From Archangium gephyra (GTDB taxonomy: Bacteria > Myxococcota > Myxococcia > Myxococcales > Myxococcaceae), in NCBI GenBank assembly GCA_003243425.1, contig QFQP01000003.1:124001-188000 (forward strand): a stretch of 64,000 bases of DNA. The letters are read 5' to 3'. The notes beneath the pieces are model-generated. The model made no database searches and was not told the origin of the DNA. It was given only the letters and a program-made list of their open reading frames with translations. Below, one piece after another: positions 32,532 to 41,785 of this stretch. The first letter of the stretch is position 1, and the number at the start of each line of letters is the position of its first letter. The position numbers and the translations under genes were made by a program.

Positions 32532-33632
32532 TCAATACACGGACATTCCGGCGATCTGCACGAGGAACTGCTCGAGGCTGGAGGCGATGGTCTCGGTCGT
32601 GGGCAGGCCCTTGCGCTGATTGCGGAGAAAGAGATCGAACTCCGACGAGCGGCCGTAGATGGTCTGCGCTTCGTCGAGCGCCAGCTTGAAGGCTTCGAGC
32701 TGGGCCTCGAACCCGGTGGTGTTCATCGCGCGCTCGAGCACCACGCCGACCGACGCGAGCACTTCCTGATCGTGCTGCACGAGGATCTCGCGGCGGCTGA
32801 TCATCGCGAAGCCGTCGACGAACTCCACGAAGGGTTCGAGGGCCTCGAGGATCTCGATCTTGGTGGGCTGACCGATGGCGATCAGCTGCCGCAGCTTGAA
32901 GCGGAACTCGAGGATGCCCTTCTTGTCCTGCGCACGGAGCGCGCGCCACGCCGCGGTGCGGCCGAACGCGTTGAGCTCTTTTTCCATCTGCTGCGTCTGC
33001 GTGAGCATCTCGGTGATGGGCGCGTCACCGACCTTCTGAATGCGCACCCGCATCAACCGGCGCAGGTCGGCGGTCATGGTGCGAACGACGAGCGTGGCCT
33101 TGAGCGCGGCCTCGTAGCCGGGCTCGACCTCGCGGCGTTTGCACTCGCCGAACACGCTGGCCACGTCCCACACCAGCTTTCCGATCGAGTCGCGGAACCG
33201 GAAGCGGAAGATCTGAAGCTGGGTGATGAGGTTCCAGCGGTCGCCCACGACCGAGGGGTCGCGCATGTTCATGCCGAAGTTCATCACCTCGGTGCGGCAG
33301 TCACGCGCCGAGCGATTGAAGAGCTCGTCGACCTGCAACTGGCGCCGCTCGGTCAACACCGCGTCGACGGGGAAGCTGGCCTCGACCTGCGCGCAGAAGG
33401 TGTTCACCTCGGCGATGGTGCTGCCGATGATCGGCGCGACTTTTTCCCACATCGACAGGTCGGCCGAGCCGTCGACGTCGGGCTCTTCGTATTGAACGAG
33501 ATCGAGCTCACCCATGGCCGCGATGGTGCGGCTGGCCGTCATGCAGACGAGGTGAACGCGCGCAGCGAAGTCTCGATCTGGCTCGAGCGCCAACAGTGCT
33601 TCCAACTTCGCTGGCAACGCCGAGGAGTCCAC
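32532..33632 (-). CDS. Hypothetical helical protein
   Basis: This 366-residue protein starts at a GTG at 33632. It is mainly helical and has no signal peptide, no membrane segment and no recognisable catalytic motif. Leu/Glu/Arg-rich segments (MEKELNAFGRTAAWRALR, FEAQLEAFKLALDEAQTIY) recur. It is nine bases upstream of the HAD gene on the same strand and probably shares its transcript. Confidence 0.6.
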   Translation of the reverse strand: MDSSALPAKLEALLALEPDRDFAARVHLVCMTASRTIAAMGELDLVQYEEPDVDGSADLSMWEKVAPIIGSTIAEVNTFCAQVEASFPVDAVLTERRQLQVDELFNRSARDCRTEVMNFGMNMRDPSVVGDRWNLITQLQIFRFRFRDSIGKLVWDVASVFGECKRREVEPGYEAALKATLVVRTMTADLRRLMRVRIQKVGDAPITEMLTQTQQMEKELNAFGRTAAWRALRAQDKKGILEFRFKLRQLIAIGQPTKIEILEALEPFVEFVDGFAMISRREILVQHDQEVLASVGVVLERAMNTTGFEAQLEAFKLALDEAQTIYGRSSEFDLFLRNQRKGLPTTETIASSLEQFLVQIAGMSVY

Positions 33633-33691
33633 GCAGTTTCAATATGCTACCGGGGGTCCGATCGGCCAAAAGATCTGCTACCTGCCGTCGA

Positions 33692-34639
33692 ATGCTGCGT
33701 GTGCGCGTGTACGACCAGGGGCAGTTGCTCGATGGTGACGAGGCGCTGCTGTCCCGGCCCGGCCTGAAGTGGATCGACGTCGCGCAGCCCGATGAACCGA
33801 CGCTGTTGCGGCTCGGTGAACGCTTCGGGCTCCACAAGCTGGCGATCGAAGACTGTCTGCACCTCGATCAACGGCCGAAGCTCGAAGATTACGGCACCCA
33901 TCAGTTCATCGTGATGCAGGGCTTTTCTTCAGAGAACGACGCCTGGGCCGACCTCGAAATGCACGAGCTGCACTTTTTCCTCGGCACGGACTGGCTCATC
34001 ACCGTGCACGACAAGACGGGCAAGGCCTTCGACGGCGTGCACAAGCGGCTCGAGCTCGACCCCGCGGGCACCATCGGCAAAGGCGTCGACTTCCTCACGT
34101 ACTTGATCGCCGACGCGCTGGTCGACCGCCACTTCCCGCTGCTCGACTGCTTCGCCGACGAGATCGAACAGCTCGAAGAGCAGATCTTCGCGGGGCCTCC
34201 ACCCAAAGAGCTGCTGCAGGACATCTTCGAGTTGAAGCGCGCGCTCGTGCTGGTGCGCCGGGTGTTGTCACCACAGCGTGACGTGGTGGGCATGCTCTCG
34301 CGCCGCGGCATTCCGCAGGTCCAGGAGAAGACGACGTTGTACTTCCGCGACGTCTACGACCATCTGGTGCGCATCTACGAGCAGCTCGAATCGGCGCGCG
34401 ATCTGGTGAGCAGCAGCGTCGACGCGTACATGTCTCAGCTGGCCAACCGCACCAACGACATCACCAAGCAGCTGACGATCTTCGCGGCGATCTTCCTGCC
34501 GCTGTCGTTCATCGTCGGCTTCTTCGGCCAGAACTTCGAGGTGCTCGGCCGCCCGGAGTTCATGGGGGTGATGTTGGCGCTGATGGTGCTGCTCCCTATT
34601 GGGATGATCATCTGGTTCCGGAAGAAGGAGTGGCTCTGA
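33692..34639 (+). CDS. CorA-family divalent cation transporter with a GQN signature
   Basis: This 315-residue protein has a large cytoplasmic domain (LHKLAIEDCLHLDQRPKLEDYG, then HFFLGTDWLITVHD), a long stalk helix and two C-terminal membrane helices. The pore signature at the end of the first helix is FFGQNFEVL, so GMN is replaced by GQN. CorA proteins carry Mg2+, Co2+ or other divalent cations; the GxN change may alter selectivity. The ATG at 33692 is chosen; the upstream frame overlaps the divergent gene. Confidence 0.85.
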   Translation: MLRVRVYDQGQLLDGDEALLSRPGLKWIDVAQPDEPTLLRLGERFGLHKLAIEDCLHLDQRPKLEDYGTHQFIVMQGFSSENDAWADLEMHELHFFLGTDWLITVHDKTGKAFDGVHKRLELDPAGTIGKGVDFLTYLIADALVDRHFPLLDCFADEIEQLEEQIFAGPPPKELLQDIFELKRALVLVRRVLSPQRDVVGMLSRRGIPQVQEKTTLYFRDVYDHLVRIYEQLESARDLVSSSVDAYMSQLANRTNDITKQLTIFAAIFLPLSFIVGFFGQNFEVLGRPEFMGVMLALMVLLPIGMIIWFRKKEWL

Positions 34640-34640
34640 C

Positions 34641-35429
34641 ATGCCGAGCATCACCATCGACGGTCGTCCCTATTTCTACGAAGACAGCGGTGAAGGCACG
34701 CCGCTGCTGTTGCTCCACGGCTTTCCGTTCACCAGCCAGAGCTTCAAGCCGCAGCTCGAGAAACCGCCGAAGGGCGTGCGCGTCATCGCGCCGGATCACA
34801 ACGGGTTTGGTCGCAGCACGTTCAAGCACGGCATCTCGACGATGGAGTCGATGGCTGAAGACGCGCTGGCGCTGCTCGACGCGCTGAAGATCGACACGGC
34901 GCTGGTCGGCGGCGTGTCGATGGGCGGCTACGTGGCGATCGCGCTGACGCGACTGGACCCGAGCCGCGTGCGCGGGCTGGTGCTGATCGACACCCAGTCG
35001 ACGGCCGACGACGAGGCGGGAAAGGCGAAGCGGGAGCAGACCGCGCAAGACGTCGAGAAGAACGGCGTGAAGGGCCTGGTCGAGGGCATGTTGCCGAAGC
35101 TGCTGACGCCAGAGGCCGACCCCGCGCTGCGCAACCAGGTCGAGGTGATGATGCTCGCGCAGTTCCCCGCGGCGGTGGCGGCGGCGGCGCGCGGCATGGC
35201 CACCCGCACCGACGGCAAAGACATTCTCTCGCGGTTCTCGGGGCCCTGCGCGGTGATCGTGGGCGCGAAAGACACCATCACGCCGGTCGAGAAGGCCAGG
35301 CAGCTTCAGGCACTGGTGCCCGACGCGACGCTCGACGTGATCGAAAACGCCGCGCATCTGCCGAACCTCGAGCAGACCGCGGCGTTCGATGAAGCGCTGG
35401 AGCGCTTCGTGGTTACGGCTGGCAGGTAA
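34641..35429 (+). CDS. Alpha/beta hydrolase
   Basis: This 262-residue enzyme has the strand-oxyanion block LLLLHGFPFT, the DHNGFGRS turn, the nucleophile elbow GVSMGG, an acid in the strand IVGAKDTITP and a C-terminal histidine in NAAHLPNLE. The triad is complete, so it should be active, but the substrate is unknown. It starts one base after the CorA stop and so is likely to be co-translated with it. Its 3' end overlaps the convergent lipoprotein by 17 bp. Confidence 0.85.
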   Translation: MPSITIDGRPYFYEDSGEGTPLLLLHGFPFTSQSFKPQLEKPPKGVRVIAPDHNGFGRSTFKHGISTMESMAEDALALLDALKIDTALVGGVSMGGYVAIALTRLDPSRVRGLVLIDTQSTADDEAGKAKREQTAQDVEKNGVKGLVEGMLPKLLTPEADPALRNQVEVMMLAQFPAAVAAAARGMATRTDGKDILSRFSGPCAVIVGAKDTITPVEKARQLQALVPDATLDVIENAAHLPNLEQTAAFDEALERFVVTAGR

Positions 35430-35790
35430 CGGTATCGCCCGTCACTTCGCAGGTGCGGCAGGTGTTGGTCTTCAACAACTTGCCGTCGCGGCACTCGAGC
35501 GTGCCCTGCTTGTCGGAGGTGCACAGGCCCTTGCCTTCGGCCGACGACGCGCAGGCGTCACCTTCGGCGTTGCCGGTCATGTCGCACTTGACGACGTCGC
35601 CGTCGCGCTTGCAGCCGTTGGGGCCCTTGCAGGGCAGCGACGTCCACGTGCCGACCTTGCACTCGAGCGCGCTGGCGGCGGACTCACACAGGAAGCCCGA
35701 AACGTTGCAGGTCTCTCCGGCCACGGGCGTACCGCAGGCCGAGAAAAGTGAGAGAGCAGCGAACGGAATGAGAGCGGAAAGAAGGCGCAT
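35413..35790 (-). CDS. Small cysteine-rich lipoprotein
   Basis: This 125-residue protein has a signal peptide (MRLLSALIPFAALSLFSAC) with a lipobox cysteine at 19, then a mature region with ten further cysteines in CNVSGFLC, CKGPNGCK and CRTCEV patterns, suggesting a disulfide-rich fold. It resembles the repeats of the larger cysteine-rich lipoprotein at 4532-6385. Function unknown. Confidence 0.65.
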   Translation of the reverse strand: MRLLSALIPFAALSLFSACGTPVAGETCNVSGFLCESAASALECKVGTWTSLPCKGPNGCKRDGDVVKCDMTGNAEGDACASSAEGKGLCTSDKQGTLECRDGKLLKTNTCRTCEVTGDTVTCQP

Positions 35791-35857
35791 GTCGGGCGCG
35801 GACTATCTGCCTCGGTGAGATCTGAGTCAAACGAAAGGTCGTGGTAAGGGCCGCGCC

Positions 35858-36058
35858 ATGCAGCTCCTCGTGAATGGCGAGTCTCGGCAGGTGCCCGATG
35901 GCCTCACGGTCGCGGGGTTGCTCACGCACCTGGCCATCGTCGCTCCGCGGGTGGCCGTCGAGGTCAACACCGAGGTCGTGGTGAAGGCGCGCCACGCAGA
36001 CACGCAGCTCCGTGAGGGAGACCGCGTGGAAATCGTCACTTTCGTCGGAGGCGGATGA
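35858..36058 (+). CDS. thiS: Sulfur-carrier protein ThiS
   Basis: This 66-residue ubiquitin-fold protein starts MQLLVNGESRQVPDG and ends VTFVGGG, the C-terminal glycines that are converted to a thiocarboxylate for thiazole synthesis. It overlaps thiG by four bases. An E1-like ThiF is not next to it; the only one in the window is at 1710-2465. The 67 bp before the start show no clear TPP riboswitch. Confidence 0.9.
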   Translation: MQLLVNGESRQVPDGLTVAGLLTHLAIVAPRVAVEVNTEVVVKARHADTQLREGDRVEIVTFVGGG

Positions 36059-36834
36059 TGTCGTCGCAGCTCACCATTGCAGGCAAGACGTTCGAGAGCC
36101 GACTCATCGTCGGCACCGGCAAGTACCCCACGCTGGCGGTCATGAAGGCGTGCCACGAGTTCTCCGGCGCCGAGATGGTGACGGTCGCCGTGCGCCGGCT
36201 CGACCTCAACGCAAAGGGCGAAGACTCGCTGCTCCACTGGATCGACACCACCCGGATGCAGCTGCTGCCGAACACCGCGGGTTGCTACACGGCCGACGAC
36301 GCGGTTCGCACCTGCCGGTTGGCCGAAGAGCTGGGCCTCTCGAAGTGGGTGAAGCTCGAGGTGCTGGGCGACGAGAAGACGCTGTACCCCGACGTCGAAG
36401 AGACGCTGAAGGCGGCGCGCATTCTGGTGAAGGAAGGCTTCACGGTGCTGCCGTACACCAGTGACGACGTGATCACCTGCCGCAAGCTGGCAGACATGGG
36501 CTGCGCGGCGGTGATGCCGCTGGCGGCGCCGATCGGTTCGGGGCTCGGCATCCGGAACCCGCACAACATCCGGCTGATCCTCGAGCAGGTGAAGGTGCCG
36601 GTGATCGTCGACGCAGGCGTCGGCACCGCGAGTGACGCGGCCATCGCGATGGAGCTCGGCGTCGACGCGATCTTGATGAACACCGCCATCGCCGGCGCGA
36701 AGGAGCCGTTGCGCATGGCGCGGGCGATGAAGCTGGCGGTGGAAGCCGGCCGTGAAGCGTTCCTCGCGGGGCGCATTCCGATGAAGGCCTACGCGTCGGC
36801 GTCGAGCCCCATCGACGGCCTCGTGGGGCAGTGA
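36055..36834 (+). CDS. thiG: Thiazole synthase ThiG
   Basis: This is a 259-residue (beta/alpha)8 enzyme that forms the thiazole phosphate from DXP, dehydroglycine and ThiS thiocarboxylate. The blocks LIVGTGKYP, the Schiff-base lysine region KLEVLGDEKTLYPD, GCAAVMPLAAPIGSG and VPVIVDAGVGTASDAA are all present. It starts within the thiS stop and ends in a GTGA overlap with the next gene. Confidence 0.95.
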   Translation: MMSSQLTIAGKTFESRLIVGTGKYPTLAVMKACHEFSGAEMVTVAVRRLDLNAKGEDSLLHWIDTTRMQLLPNTAGCYTADDAVRTCRLAEELGLSKWVKLEVLGDEKTLYPDVEETLKAARILVKEGFTVLPYTSDDVITCRKLADMGCAAVMPLAAPIGSGLGIRNPHNIRLILEQVKVPVIVDAGVGTASDAAIAMELGVDAILMNTAIAGAKEPLRMARAMKLAVEAGREAFLAGRIPMKAYASASSPIDGLVGQ

Positions 36835-37385
36835 AGGTCATCGTCATCACCGATTGGTCGGTGCGCGACTGCTTCGAGCGGGTTCGTGCAGCGGCCGCGG
36901 TGTCGGCGGAGGTCGCGGTTCAGCATCGCAATCACGGCGCTCCGCGCGACGTGTTCGTCGAGCAGGCAAGGCGCCTTCGCGAAGTGTGCCCGCGCTTGTT
37001 CATCAATTCAGACGTCGAGCTGGCACGGGAACTGGGCGCAGGCCTTCACCTTCCGGAGCACCTGGTGGTGGAGTTCGAACGTGAAACCACGCGGGCCGTT
37101 CACGCGCCTCTCCGCGGCAACACCGGGCGGGGGAGGTCAGCGCATTTCCTCGTCAGCCCTGTGTTCAACCCGAACAGCAAACCTGCAGAGCGGCCAGCGC
37201 TTGGGCCCGCTGGCTTTCATCGCCTCGCGGCCACCCTGCCCGGCCCCGCGTTCGCGCTCGGCGGCATCACCGCAGACCGTATTTCAGAACTGAAACCGCT
37301 CGCGGGGATCGCGGTCATCGGGGCCGTCATGCACGCCGACGACGCCGCGCGCGCGACCGAAGCCCTGCTGCGCGCACTCGATTAG
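36831..37385 (+). CDS. ThiE/TenI-like protein
   Basis: This 184-residue TIM-barrel protein begins with a GTG overlapping the thiG stop. It has the thiamine-phosphate-synthase pattern: VIVITDW, AVQHRNHGAP, RLFINSDVELARELGAGLHLPE, SPVFNPNSK and FALGGITAD. It is shorter than many ThiE enzymes and its active-site residues are only partly clear, so it could be TenI-like instead. The thi operon context favours ThiE. Confidence 0.75.
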   Translation: MKVIVITDWSVRDCFERVRAAAAVSAEVAVQHRNHGAPRDVFVEQARRLREVCPRLFINSDVELARELGAGLHLPEHLVVEFERETTRAVHAPLRGNTGRGRSAHFLVSPVFNPNSKPAERPALGPAGFHRLAATLPGPAFALGGITADRISELKPLAGIAVIGAVMHADDAARATEALLRALD

Positions 37386-37396
37386 GTTCGCGAGCC

Positions 37397-38401
37397 GTGA
37401 ATCGCCTCCGCCCCCTCGCGATGGGAGAGCTGCTCGACCGCTCGGTGACGTTCTGGCGCGCGCACTGGAAGCCACTGTTCTGGCTGATGGTGGGCTTTCA
37501 GCTCGTGGAGCTCATCGCCCTCAAGCTCATGCAGGTGGCGCTCAAGAACTGGTTCCCGGCGATGACGGGGCCCGGCGCGCTCGACCTCGCCAGAAAGGCC
37601 CCCGAGCAGCTGCTGCCCCAGGCCGCAGGTGCGACGGCGCTGATGCTCACCATCGGCTTCTTCGTGCTGTTCATTTCGGAGCTGTCGGGCGTGGCGGCGT
37701 CGCACTACGGGTGGCAACGCGTCATCGGCGCGGGCGAACCCACCGCAGGCGATTCGTTCCGTCACGCCGCCCAACGTCTGCTGCCCACGCTGGGAGCCTT
37801 CGCGCTGAGCGTCGCCTGGTCGGCGGTGATGCTGGTGGTCTTCCTCATTCCCGCGCTCGTGCTCGGAGGGCTGGCGGCGTTCTTCGTGACGCGTGACCAA
37901 CCGTCGTTGGCGACGCTCTTCGCCGCGCTCGCAGGTCTCGCGTTCATCCTCGGGACCGTGGTGCTGGTGCTGTGGTTCATCATTCGCTTCGCGTTGCTCG
38001 GGCAGATTCTGGCGATCGAAGACGTCGGTGCGTGGCGCGCGTTCCGCCGGGCCGACGAGCTGTCTTCGGGCCGCGTGCTCGCCGGGTTCATGGGGCTGGT
38101 GAAGGTCCGCCTCACCGTGCTCATCACCGTGATGGGTGGCGTGCTGTTGTTGATGAGCGCCGTCGCCACCATTCCCACGTTGATCGTCGGCATCATCTAC
38201 GGCGCCGGCTTCACACCGGGTCACACGCTCGACGACGTGGTACCTGCGCTGGTGCTGGTGCCGCTGGAGCTCGTGCAGACGATCCTCGGGTCGATCGTCG
38301 CGCCGCTGTACGTCGCCTTTCAGCTCTCGTTCTACGGCGACATGCGCATGCGGCGTGAAGGCCTCGACCTCGAGCTTTCCCTGGGAGCGAAGCGTTCGTG
38401 A
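37397..38401 (+). CDS. Multi-pass membrane protein
   Basis: This is a 334-residue protein with a GTG start, about six or seven membrane helices, and a short soluble start with MGELLDRSVTFWRAHWKPL. It resembles the membrane domain proteins found beside DUF4129 and DUF4350 genes. It overlaps the next gene by four bases (GTGA). Function unknown. Confidence 0.7.
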   Translation: MNRLRPLAMGELLDRSVTFWRAHWKPLFWLMVGFQLVELIALKLMQVALKNWFPAMTGPGALDLARKAPEQLLPQAAGATALMLTIGFFVLFISELSGVAASHYGWQRVIGAGEPTAGDSFRHAAQRLLPTLGAFALSVAWSAVMLVVFLIPALVLGGLAAFFVTRDQPSLATLFAALAGLAFILGTVVLVLWFIIRFALLGQILAIEDVGAWRAFRRADELSSGRVLAGFMGLVKVRLTVLITVMGGVLLLMSAVATIPTLIVGIIYGAGFTPGHTLDDVVPALVLVPLELVQTILGSIVAPLYVAFQLSFYGDMRMRREGLDLELSLGAKRS

Positions 38402-39111
38402 CCGCCCTGCTGGTGTCGCTGATCGTGTCGTCGACCTGCGTGCTGCCGCACGTCGATGGCATGACCGAAGAGCAGCAGCGCGCGGCCTGTGATTTGGCCA
38501 GGCGCGAGGTCGCAGCCACGACGCCCGCCGACCTGTCACGCATCTACGAGCGCGACGGCTTCGAACGCGCGCGCGAACGGAACACCGGAGCGCTGCAGGC
38601 GTGGCTGGCGCAGACCCGCGCGTGGTTCATGTCGTTGTTCGAGACACGCGGCGCCCAGACGTACTCGAACGTCGCGCGCATCGCGGTGCTGGTGGCGGCG
38701 ATCGCAACCGTGCTCCTCGTCATCATCCGGGTGCGGAGCCGCCGTCGGCTCCTGGCCGCAGCGCCGACGACCAACGTCGACACCGGGTTGAAGCTCGACG
38801 ACCCGGGCACCCATCGCGCGCGCGCCGAGGCGCTGTTGAACGAGAACCCCCGCGAGGCGATGCGTGAAGCGCTCTTCTCACTGCTCGCGGTGCTCGAACG
38901 CCGCCGCTTCGCGAGGCCCGATCGCACGCGCACCAACCGTGAACTCGGCGCCGAGCTGCCCGCCAACGGCGCGCCACCGGAGCTCGTCGCCCGCGTGACG
39001 CCGTTGTTCACCTGGTTCGATCGCACCTTCTACTCGCTGGCCCACGTAGCGCCTGACGAAGCCAGGCGGTTTCTCGACGACGTTCGCGTCGTCACCGAGC
39101 GTGAAGCATGA
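38398..39111 (+). CDS. DUF4129-domain membrane protein
   Basis: This 237-residue protein has a signal-like N-terminus, one central helix (IAVLVAAIATVLLVIIRV) and a cytoplasmic C-terminal domain with ALFSLLAVLERRRFARPDRTRTNREL, which is the DUF4129 pattern. The family occurs with MoxR/DUF58/transglutaminase-type genes. It overlaps both neighbours by four bases. Function unknown. Confidence 0.75.
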   Translation: MTALLVSLIVSSTCVLPHVDGMTEEQQRAACDLARREVAATTPADLSRIYERDGFERARERNTGALQAWLAQTRAWFMSLFETRGAQTYSNVARIAVLVAAIATVLLVIIRVRSRRRLLAAAPTTNVDTGLKLDDPGTHRARAEALLNENPREAMREALFSLLAVLERRRFARPDRTRTNRELGAELPANGAPPELVARVTPLFTWFDRTFYSLAHVAPDEARRFLDDVRVVTEREA

Positions 39112-40196
39112 AGCGCGCAGCGGCGCTCGCCGCGTTGTTGGTCATCGCGGTGGTGGCCTCGTTCGCAGCCCAGAAGCCCGGCTCCGATGCGCCCACGCCG
39201 TCGGTCACCAATCAGGGCCCGCGCGGGCTCGCGGTGCTGAAGACCTGGCTCACCGAGAGCGGCGTCGCGACCTCAGAAGTAGACGGCGCGATTCCTGAAG
39301 ACGCCGGTGGAACGCTGGTGCTCGCCGCGCCCTCGGGGCGCGAGTTCACCGCCGACGAAGTTCAGGCACTGCGTCGCTTCGTCGAAGCCGGCGGCACGCT
39401 CGTCTACCTCGTGCCGCGCGCGGCGCCGCAGCCGGAGTTGAATCACTGGCTCACCGTGGTGGACGGCCGCATCGCGCCATTGAACACGCTCGAGGGCGTC
39501 GACGATGTCGGCGGCTCCACGGTGAAGGTGGCGCTGCCGGTGGGCCCGCTGCAGTCGCTGCGCGCATTCCGCGTGTCTGCCGAACGAGGCATTCAGCTCA
39601 CCGCGCCCGATGCGCTCGAGGTCGCCGAGTACGGCGCGCTGTGGTGGCGCGCCATGGGTCGCGGTCAGGTGTGGCTCGGCGCAGGTCCGGACCTCGCCGA
39701 GAACGCGCGCCTCGAGCTCGCTGACAACGCGCGCTTCTGGCAGCGACTCCCCGCGCCGGTGCGCTTCGAAGAGGGTCATCATCACGCAGCCGCGACGGCC
39801 ACGCCGGTGAACCTGCTCGTGACCATGCTGCAGCTCACGTTTCTCGCCGCGCTCTTCGTGTGGGCCAACGCGATTCGCATGGGCGCAGCGCGTGACCCGC
39901 TGCCCGAGGCCGGTGCTTCCACGATGCAGTACGTGCGCGCGATGGCGGCGCTCACCCAGAACGCAAAGGTCGAAGGCGAGCTGGTGAAGCAGCTCAAGCT
40001 CGACTTCCGGCGCTTCTTGAACGAACGGCTCGGCATTCCCACGACGTGGCCCTGGCAGCAGGCGGCGACCGAAGCGGCGCGGCGGCTGTCGGTCAGCGCT
40101 GAAGAAGTGCTGCAACTCGAAAGCGACACCGCGCTGCTCGCGGTCAGTCAGCGCATCGCGAAGCTGGAACGCGCCTCAACCGCCCGTCGGCGCTGA
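39108..40196 (+). CDS. DUF4350-domain protein
   Basis: This 362-residue protein has a signal peptide or anchor (MKRAAALAALLVIAVVASF) and the DUF4350 fold, a GATase1-like domain (GPRGLAVLKTWLTES, LVLAAPSGREF, RRFVEAGGTLVYL), then a membrane helix near residue 240 (LLVTMLQLTFLAALFVWAN). It is the last gene of the run that starts at 37397. The usual MoxR and DUF58 partners are not here. Confidence 0.75.
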   Translation: MKRAAALAALLVIAVVASFAAQKPGSDAPTPSVTNQGPRGLAVLKTWLTESGVATSEVDGAIPEDAGGTLVLAAPSGREFTADEVQALRRFVEAGGTLVYLVPRAAPQPELNHWLTVVDGRIAPLNTLEGVDDVGGSTVKVALPVGPLQSLRAFRVSAERGIQLTAPDALEVAEYGALWWRAMGRGQVWLGAGPDLAENARLELADNARFWQRLPAPVRFEEGHHHAAATATPVNLLVTMLQLTFLAALFVWANAIRMGAARDPLPEAGASTMQYVRAMAALTQNAKVEGELVKQLKLDFRRFLNERLGIPTTWPWQQAATEAARRLSVSAEEVLQLESDTALLAVSQRIAKLERASTARRR

Positions 40197-40279
40197 AGGC
40201 ACCAGCACCATCACCCTTCATGTCTTCCCACTTCTCGCTGCACGGGCTGGCGATTCGAACGCGGAGGGCCATGCCCGGT

Positions 40280-41077
40280 TCAACGCTCGTCGTCGCGCCG
40301 CGATCTGCGAGCGGCTCTTTCTTCTTCGCGCAGCGCCTCGAGGGCGCCGAGCTCGACCTTCACGTCAGACACGTTGAGGCCGGTGATGTGCTGGGCCGCG
40401 GTGACCGCGCCGAGGGGGCCGCCACCGGTCGCGTTCGAGAACAGGCGCATGCCGACGAAGATGATCGACGCCCCGAGAATGACGGCCAACATGCCCACCA
40501 TGCCGGTCTTCGACTCGGGCGCGTCACCGGGAATCAGCACGATCAACGACGGCGTCGCCAGGCTTCCCCACGCGTGCAACAGCGCGTCGCCGGTTGCCTT
40601 CTGCGCCTTGCCGAACAACACGCCGGGCTTGACCACGCGTCGCAGCGGCACGGGGTCGCTCCACATCTGCGCGCGCCTGGTGGGCGTGGCCTGATCGAGC
40701 GCGTTGACGAACTTGAGCACGTCGGTCGATTCGAGCCGGTACGCGGCGCGGACCATGTTCGAGCGGTCCATGTCGTCGCGAATCGGCACCCACGCGGCGA
40801 TCCACCGGGGCGGCCGCTCGTAGATGTGCGTCGACAGCCCTTCGACGCGCGAAGCCAGGGCCTCCATTTCGCCGGTGTCGCTCTCGAGCACCATCTGATG
40901 TGTGTCGAGCGTGCAGTTCTGGAGCTCGACCCACATCGGGTCGGGCGCGTTCAGGAAGTCCTGGCACTGCATCTTGCCGGGCTGCCCGAGGTGGAAGACG
41001 TACTCCATCACCAGCGAGTAGGCGCCGAAGCCAGCGAAACCCAGACCCAGAACCAGGAGCAACACCGCGCGTGGCAC
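40280..41077 (-). CDS. Membrane protein of unknown function
   Basis: This 265-residue protein starts at a GTG at 41077 (VPRAVLLLVLGLGFAGFGAYSLV). It has one N-terminal and one late membrane helix (MVGMLAVILGASIIFVGMRLF), a soluble loop between them, and a charged Arg/Glu tail ending EERAARRSRRDDER. It is divergent from ccmA, 63 bp away. The reading frame extends far beyond 41077 but then overlaps ccmA. Confidence 0.65.
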   Translation of the reverse strand: MPRAVLLLVLGLGFAGFGAYSLVMEYVFHLGQPGKMQCQDFLNAPDPMWVELQNCTLDTHQMVLESDTGEMEALASRVEGLSTHIYERPPRWIAAWVPIRDDMDRSNMVRAAYRLESTDVLKFVNALDQATPTRRAQMWSDPVPLRRVVKPGVLFGKAQKATGDALLHAWGSLATPSLIVLIPGDAPESKTGMVGMLAVILGASIIFVGMRLFSNATGGGPLGAVTAAQHITGLNVSDVKVELGALEALREEERAARRSRRDDER

Positions 41078-41140
41078 GGCCGGGAGCCTACCGCACGAAC
41101 CTCGACTGGCGACGACGACGCGAATAGAGGGCTCTTCGCC

Positions 41141-41785
41141 GTGACCGCGCCCGCGCTGGAGATCGACGACGTCAGCAAGCGCTTCGGTACGCGCTGGGCG
41201 CTCGCGCGGCTCACCTACACGTTGCCTGCGGGCCGCTCGTTGCTGCTCACCGGCCACAACGGTTCGGGCAAGACCACCCTGCTGCGCATGATCGCCACCG
41301 CCACCTTCCCCACCGCCGGGAAGCTGCGCGTCTTCGGCCAGGACACGCGGGTCGCGCGCGCGACGCTGCGCCACGACATCGCGCTCGTCTCGCACGCCTC
41401 GTACCTCTACGAAGACCTGAGCGCCGCGGCGAACCTCACGTTGCTGGCGGAGTTTCTCGGCGTCGAGGTGAAGCCCACGGTGCCTGCGTTGCTCGAGCGC
41501 GTCGGCCTGTCTGCGCGCGCCACGAGCCCGGTGCGTCAGTTCAGCGCCGGCATGCGCAAGCGGCTGGCGCTCGCGCGGCTGTTGCTCAAGAAGCCGCGGC
41601 TGGCGCTGTTCGACGAACCCTTCGGTGAGCTCGACCCTTCCGGCATCGCGTGGATGGAGTCGGTGCTCCGCGAGCTCCAGGCCGACGGCGTGTCGATCAT
41701 CCTCGCTACGCACCTGGTCGATCAGGGGCTGTCGCTGACGCAGGAGCGGCTGCACCTGGTCGACGGCCGCCGGGTGGACGCATGA
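41141..41785 (+). CDS. ccmA: Heme exporter ATP-binding protein CcmA
   Basis: This 214-residue ABC ATPase has Walker A GHNGSGKT (residues 38-45), a signature-like QFSAGMRKR and Walker B LALFDEPFGELD. With CcmB it forms the ABC transporter that releases holo-CcmE from CcmC for cytochrome c maturation. The GTG at 41141 starts just before the first strand (ALEIDDVSKRFG). Its end overlaps ccmB by four bases. Confidence 0.9.
   Translation: MTAPALEIDDVSKRFGTRWALARLTYTLPAGRSLLLTGHNGSGKTTLLRMIATATFPTAGKLRVFGQDTRVARATLRHDIALVSHASYLYEDLSAAANLTLLAEFLGVEVKPTVPALLERVGLSARATSPVRQFSAGMRKRLALARLLLKKPRLALFDEPFGELDPSGIAWMESVLRELQADGVSIILATHLVDQGLSLTQERLHLVDGRRVDA

Noticed and set aside
35791..35857. Possible TPP riboswitch before thiS
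   Set aside because: A CTGAGT-like string is present, but the conserved CTGAGA and GATAATGCCAGCG-type parts and the paired stems are not found in the short 67-bp leader.
41078..41755. N-terminal extension of the membrane protein at 40280-41077 to 491 residues
   Set aside because: The extension lies opposite ccmA and its sequence is a shadow; the GTG at 41077 is directly followed by a membrane helix.
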